Assembly: GCF_004103825.1 (NCBI RefSeq)
Contig: NZ_RYFI01000003.1
Location: 184,499 to 248,498, forward strand
DNA length: 64,000 bases
Direction of reading: 5' to 3'
Source of the DNA: Hansschlegelia zhihuaiae
GTDB taxonomy: Bacteria > Pseudomonadota > Alphaproteobacteria > Rhizobiales > Methylopilaceae
Position 1 is the first letter of the stretch. Every line of letters starts with the position of its first letter. Below the pieces are notes generated by a model. That model worked only from the letters and a program-made list of their open reading frames with translations, searched no databases and was not told the DNA's origin. The position numbers and the translations under genes are program-made. Of the stretch, positions 60,499 through 64,000 are shown piece after piece.

Positions 60499-60971
60499 GT
60501 CCGGCCGCCGGAGGCGGAATCTCCGCCGCTCAGCTCGCCCAGCAGAGTTTCGAAGTCCTTGGCCTCGCGGAAATTCCGGTAGACCGAGGCGAAGCGCACA
60601 TAGGCGACGTCGTCGAGGCTCTTCAGCCCCTCCATGACAAGGAGGCCGATGGCCTCGGCCGAGACCTCCGGCTCCCCGCTGCTTTCGAGCTGGCGGACGA
60701 TGCCGGAGACCATCGTCTCGATGCGTTCGGGCTCCACGGGTCGTTTCCGCAAAGCGACGGCGATCGAGCGGTGCAGCTTGTCGCGGTCGAACGGCACGCG
60801 CCGCCCGGACCGCTTGACGACGGTCAGCTCCCTGAGCTGCACGCGTTCGAAGGTGGTGAAGCGCTGGCCGCAGACGCCGCAGACCCGCCGGCGGCGGATC
60901 ACGGCGCCCTCCTCGGCGGGGCGGGAGTCCTTGACCTGGCTGTCAGGCGCGCCGCAGTGCGGACACCGCAT
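60495..60971 (-). CDS. nrdR: Transcriptional repressor NrdR
   Basis: A zinc-ribbon/ATP-cone repressor of ribonucleotide reductase genes (158 aa). Zinc ligands Cys3, Cys6, Cys31 and Cys34, then the ATP-cone [20 protein letters not shown]. Its place between glyA and ribD is standard. It is coupled to ribD by GTGA. Confidence 0.97.
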   Translation of the reverse strand: MRCPHCGAPDSQVKDSRPAEEGAVIRRRRVCGVCGQRFTTFERVQLRELTVVKRSGRRVPFDRDKLHRSIAVALRKRPVEPERIETMVSGIVRQLESSGEPEVSAEAIGLLVMEGLKSLDDVAYVRFASVYRNFREAKDFETLLGELSGGDSASGGRT

Positions 60972-61002
60972 ATCGGAGTGACTCCCGGAGCAAGACCGCG
61001 CA

Positions 61003-61080
61003 CGTCATGCCCAAGCCTGGCCCGGGCATCCATCACTCTTGGAAAGGGGATGGATCGCCGGGTCAAGCCCGGCGACGACG
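61003..61080. repeat. Palindromic intergenic element between nrdR and glyA
   Basis: CGTCATGCCCAAGCCTGGCC at the left and CGCCGGGTCAAGCCCGGCGA at the right carry imperfect inverted arms around CATCCATCACTC...GGGGATGGATC, with the right arm itself a hairpin. It is related in its GTCATGCC end to the family A copies in nuo. Confidence 0.55.
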
Positions 61081-61115
61081 GCGGCGGCGCGCACGCGCCG
61101 CCTCCGCCGACCGCA

Positions 61116-61152
61116 CAAAAGGAAAGGGCGCCCGAGCCAAGCTCGGACGCCC
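61116..61152 (-). terminator. Rho-independent terminator of glyA
   Basis: On the minus strand GGGCGTCCGAGC and GCTCGGGCGCCC form a 12-bp stem (one mismatch) with a TTG loop followed by TTTCCTTTT. It lies 24 bp after the glyA stop. Confidence 0.8.
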
Positions 61153-61175
61153 TCGAAATCCTGCGGCGGCTTCAA

Positions 61176-62483
61176 TCAGTCCGCGTAGAGCGGGAAGCGC
61201 TCGACGAGCTTCGCGACCTGGCCGCGCACCTTGGCCTCGACCTCGGAGTCCTCGTCCGCGCCCTTCTGCGAGAGCACGTCGAGCACCTGCGAGATCATGT
61301 CGCCGACCTCCTGGAACTCCGCGACGCCGAAGCCGCGGGTGGTGCCGGCCGGCGTGCCGAGGCGGATACCCGAGGTCACCATCGGCTTCTCCGGATCGTA
61401 GGGGATGCCGTTCTTGTTGCAGGTGATGTGGGCGCGGCCGAGCGCGATCTCCGAGACCTTGCCGGTCAGCTTCTTCGGGCGGAGGTCGACCAGCATCAGA
61501 TGCGTGTCGGTGCCGCCCGACACGATGTCGAAGCCGTGGCCCTTGAGGTTCTCGGCGAGCGCCTTGGCGTTGGCGATCACGTTCTTGATGTAGACCTTGT
61601 AGTCGGGCTTGAGAGCCTCGCCGAACGCCACTGCCTTGGCCGCGATGACATGCATCAGCGGGCCGCCCTGCAGGCCGGGAAACACCGCCGAATTGAACTT
61701 CTTGGCGAGGTCCTCGTCATTGGTGAGGATCATGCCGCCGCGGGGCCCGCGAAGGGTCTTGTGGGTGGTCGTCGTCGCGACATGCGCGTGGTCGAGCGGG
61801 TTCGGGTGCTGGCCGCCCGCGACCAGTCCCGCGAAATGCGCCATGTCGACCATGAAATAGGCGCCGACCTCGTCGGCGATCTTGCGGAACGCCGCGAAGT
61901 CGATCTGGCGCGGATAGGCGGAGCCGCCCGCGATGATCACCTTGGGCTGGTTCTCGCGCGCGAGCTTCGCGACCTCGTCCATGTCGATGAGCTGGTCGTC
62001 CTTGCGGACGTTGTAGTTCACCGCGTTGAACCACTTGCCCGACATCGCGGCCTTCGCGCCGTGGGTCAGATGGCCGCCGGCCGCGAGATCGAGGCCCATG
62101 AAGGTGTCGCCCGGCTTCATCAGCGAGAAGAACACCGCGGCGTTCGCCTGCGCGCCGGAATGCGGCTGGACGTTCGCGAATTGGCAGCCGAACAGCTTCT
62201 TGGCGCGGTCGATGGCGAGCTGCTCGGCGACGTCGACAAACTGGCAACCGCCGTAATAGCGGCGTCCCGGATAGCCTTCGGCGTATTTGTTGGTGAGCAC
62301 CGAGCCCTGCGCCTCGAGCACCGCCTTCGAGACGATGTTCTCCGAAGCGATCAGTTCGATCTCGTCGCGCTGCCGGCCGAGCTCCGACTTCACGGCGTCC
62401 GCGAGCTCCGGATCGACCTCGGCGAGCGAGGCCTGAAAGAAGCGGCTCTCGGCGTCCCGGGCCTGGGCTTCGGTCATCGACAT
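61176..62483 (-). CDS. glyA: Serine hydroxymethyltransferase
   Basis: A PLP enzyme (435 aa) that interconverts serine and glycine and charges tetrahydrofolate with C1 units. [19 protein letters not shown], the [14 protein letters not shown] signature and the PLP lysine in [14 protein letters not shown] are visible. The start [13 protein letters not shown] is chosen because GGAGGG lies 8 nt upstream; extra N-terminal codons are not conserved. A terminator separates it from nrdR. Confidence 0.98.
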   Translation of the reverse strand: MSMTEAQARDAESRFFQASLAEVDPELADAVKSELGRQRDEIELIASENIVSKAVLEAQGSVLTNKYAEGYPGRRYYGGCQFVDVAEQLAIDRAKKLFGCQFANVQPHSGAQANAAVFFSLMKPGDTFMGLDLAAGGHLTHGAKAAMSGKWFNAVNYNVRKDDQLIDMDEVAKLARENQPKVIIAGGSAYPRQIDFAAFRKIADEVGAYFMVDMAHFAGLVAGGQHPNPLDHAHVATTTTHKTLRGPRGGMILTNDEDLAKKFNSAVFPGLQGGPLMHVIAAKAVAFGEALKPDYKVYIKNVIANAKALAENLKGHGFDIVSGGTDTHLMLVDLRPKKLTGKVSEIALGRAHITCNKNGIPYDPEKPMVTSGIRLGTPAGTTRGFGVAEFQEVGDMISQVLDVLSQKGADEDSEVEAKVRGQVAKLVERFPLYAD

Positions 62484-62701
62484 TGGGCTTTCCCTCCTGA
62501 TGGCGCGCCTTCGCCGCGCGCGGCCCGCGTATCGCGGCGGGGACACGGCAAACGCGGAATGTAGCTTGCGGCGCAGCGGCCTGAACTGGATTCCAGGCGC
62601 AGCATAGGTGGAATTCGCCGGCGTCAACAGCCCGCCGGAGGGCGTAGCTTGGTCGCATTCAACTTTGGATTAAGCTGGACTTTCGGCTCGACGCCTGAGA
62701 G

Positions 62702-62950
62702 TCACCAGATCTGAAGTCGCCCGTTGGCGCGAAGCTGGGACAGCCGCATCCTGAGCTTCCTCAGCGCGACCGCCTTGAGCTGCGTTTCCGCCGCCGAGGG
62801 CGGGCCGACCACCACCACCTCGACGCCGCTCGCGGCGTCGATCGCGGCGCAGCGCGTCGAGCCCCCGCGGGTCGTGAACTCGAACAGCACCTCGCCCGGC
62901 GCGGCGCTCGAGACCTCGACCGCGCTCCCCTTGGGCGGCGGACGTCGCAT
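62702..62950 (-). CDS. Small conserved protein (DUF6898-like)
   Basis: An 82-residue soluble protein. The core GEVLFEFTTRGGSTRCAAID and ASGVEVVVVGPPSAAETQLK resembles short uncharacterised proteins found near glyA in Rhizobiales (I recall DUF6898; not checked). It lies 9 bp after the L,D-transpeptidase stop, and 218 bp upstream of glyA. No function can be assigned. Confidence 0.65.
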   Translation of the reverse strand: MRRPPPKGSAVEVSSAAPGEVLFEFTTRGGSTRCAAIDAASGVEVVVVGPPSAAETQLKAVALRKLRMRLSQLRANGRLQIW

Positions 62951-62959
62951 CGCTTGGCG

Positions 62960-64000
62960 TTATCGCTGAACTGCGCCGGTCGCTTGGCTGGCCCCGCCAT
63001 CCGCCATGGCGAGTTCGCCCGTGCCGTCCTGTCCGTAGATGTCCTCGCGGAACTGCACCGAGCCGTCGGCCGCGCCCCAGCCGGAGATATAGCGCCAGTA
63101 GACGGGGACCGCGGGCGTCACCTGGATGTCGATGCGGTCTCCGGTCTTGATCGCGGCGTCGAGCGAGCGGCGGTCCCAGTTCGGCTGGTTCCTCAAGAGC
63201 CAGGTGCAGAGTTCCTTGACGTTCTGGATGCGGATGCATCCGGACGAGTGGAAGCGCGTGTTCTCGCCGAACAGGTTCTTGGACGGCGTGTCGTGCATGT
63301 AGACGCCGTGCTGGTTCTGCATATTGATGCGCACGGTGCCCATCGAGTTGTCTTCGCCGGGATCCTGCCGGTACATGTAGTTCGTGGCTTCGTCCGAGTT
63401 CCAGTTGACCTGCTCGGGCGGAATCTCGGCGCCGCTCTTGTCGATGATGTGGATGTTCTTCTTCGTCAGATATTGCGGGTCTTTCTGCATCTGCGGAATG
63501 AGGTCCTTCCGCACGATGGAGGCCGGCACGGTCCAGGTCGGGTTGAGGTTGACCTGTAGGATCTTGGCGTCGAGCACCGGCGAGGCGCGGTCGACCTTGC
63601 CCACAACCGCGGTGTAGCGCGCCGCGACCTGTCCGCCTTCCACCGTCTCGACTTCCGCCGCAGGGATATTGGCCAGCACGTAGCGGTCGCCGAGATTGGA
63701 GTTCGCCATGGTGCGGATGCGCACGAGGTTGGTCTCGAGCTGGCGCAGCCGGGTCTGCGCCGGGATGTTGAGCGACTGCATGGTGTCGTCGCCGACGACG
63801 CCGACCGGGATCAGCCCGTGGCGCGCCTGGAACCGCCGCACCGCGCCCTCGACATAGGAGTCGAAGGTCGACGACATGCCGAGATTGGGATCGAGGTCTC
63901 GGGTCACCATCAGGCGACGACGCAGCGCCACGACACGCTCGCCGGCCGAGCCAAGCTTCATGCGCGGCCCGTTGGGGACGGTGTCCCACCCCCCGCGGGA
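62960..64000 (-). CDS. L,D-transpeptidase (YcbB-like), 5' end outside the window
   Basis: A peptidoglycan cross-linking or modifying enzyme; the reading frame stays open to the window edge (GGWDTVPNGPR before MKLGS), so the start and signal peptide lie beyond 64000. A peptidoglycan-binding-like domain (YVEGAVRRFQARHGLIPVGVV) precedes the catalytic YkuD domain with HDTPSKNLF and the active-site cysteine in HSSGCIRIQNV. A C-terminal segment after the catalytic domain (WRYISGWGAADGS) fits the YcbB/LdtD-like class of proteobacteria. Confidence 0.88.
   Translation of the reverse strand, partial: SRGGWDTVPNGPRMKLGSAGERVVALRRRLMVTRDLDPNLGMSSTFDSYVEGAVRRFQARHGLIPVGVVGDDTMQSLNIPAQTRLRQLETNLVRIRTMANSNLGDRYVLANIPAAEVETVEGGQVAARYTAVVGKVDRASPVLDAKILQVNLNPTWTVPASIVRKDLIPQMQKDPQYLTKKNIHIIDKSGAEIPPEQVNWNSDEATNYMYRQDPGEDNSMGTVRINMQNQHGVYMHDTPSKNLFGENTRFHSSGCIRIQNVKELCTWLLRNQPNWDRRSLDAAIKTGDRIDIQVTPAVPVYWRYISGWGAADGSVQFREDIYGQDGTGELAMADGGASQATGAVQR

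Overview
The window looks like chromosomal backbone of a GC-rich alphaproteobacterium of the order Hyphomicrobiales (Rhizobiales). The main reason is gene order. On the minus strand it reads tig, clpP, clpX, lon, HU, tRNA-Val, tRNA-Asp, nuoA to nuoN, birA, rnj, mce, DUF1467, proS, lolC, lolD. Further right are glnB-glnA, dusB-ntrB-ntrC-ntrY-ntrX-aminotransferase-hfq-hflX, ispDF, and glyA-nrdR-ribD-ribE-ribH-nusB. A family or genus cannot be fixed from this sequence alone. No phage, transposase, CRISPR array or rRNA gene was seen.

Layout. Positions 1-6.6 kb hold lolD (partial), lolC, proS, DUF1467, mce, RNase J and birA. Positions 6.7-23.7 kb hold the whole 14-subunit complex I operon, with five extra small genes and three palindromic intergenic repeats inside it (a fourth follows nuoN). 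Positions 23.9-26.8 kb hold a multicopper oxidase and a secreted cysteine-containing protein, lying between tRNA-Asp and nuoA. Positions 27-36 kb carry two tRNAs, HU, the Lon/ClpX/ClpP/trigger factor proteostasis block with a divergent serine hydrolase inside it, and tRNA-Leu. Positions 36-40 kb hold NAD(P)HX repair and the glnB-glnA nitrogen pair. Positions 39.9-44.2 kb hold a four-gene cassette of two membrane acyltransferases flanking a GMC flavoprotein and a small twin-arginine protein. Positions 44.2-44.7 kb are a gene-poor stretch with promoter, hairpin and terminator signals. Positions 44.7-55.9 kb hold hflX, hfq, an aminotransferase and the Ntr two-component systems. Positions 56-64 kb hold IspDF, PncC, NusB, riboflavin synthesis, NrdR, GlyA and a partial L,D-transpeptidase.

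How the genes work together. The left half is energy conservation (complex I) tied by position to RNA decay (RNase J), biotinylation and translation. The middle is protein folding and turnover. The right half senses nitrogen (PII, NtrBC, NtrYX), assimilates ammonia (GlnA) and makes flavin and isoprenoid precursors. Genes are tightly packed, and NTGA stop/start overlaps are the rule, so many starts (several GTG and two TTG) were chosen from these overlaps or from Shine-Dalgarno spacing.

The most unusual parts are the GFA-GFA-thioesterase insert between nuoC and nuoD, the acyltransferase/GMC/Tat cassette, the possible RNA gene beside hflX, and a frameshifted DUF1989 gene between ntrC and ntrY. 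All calls are from reading the sequence; no database search was run.
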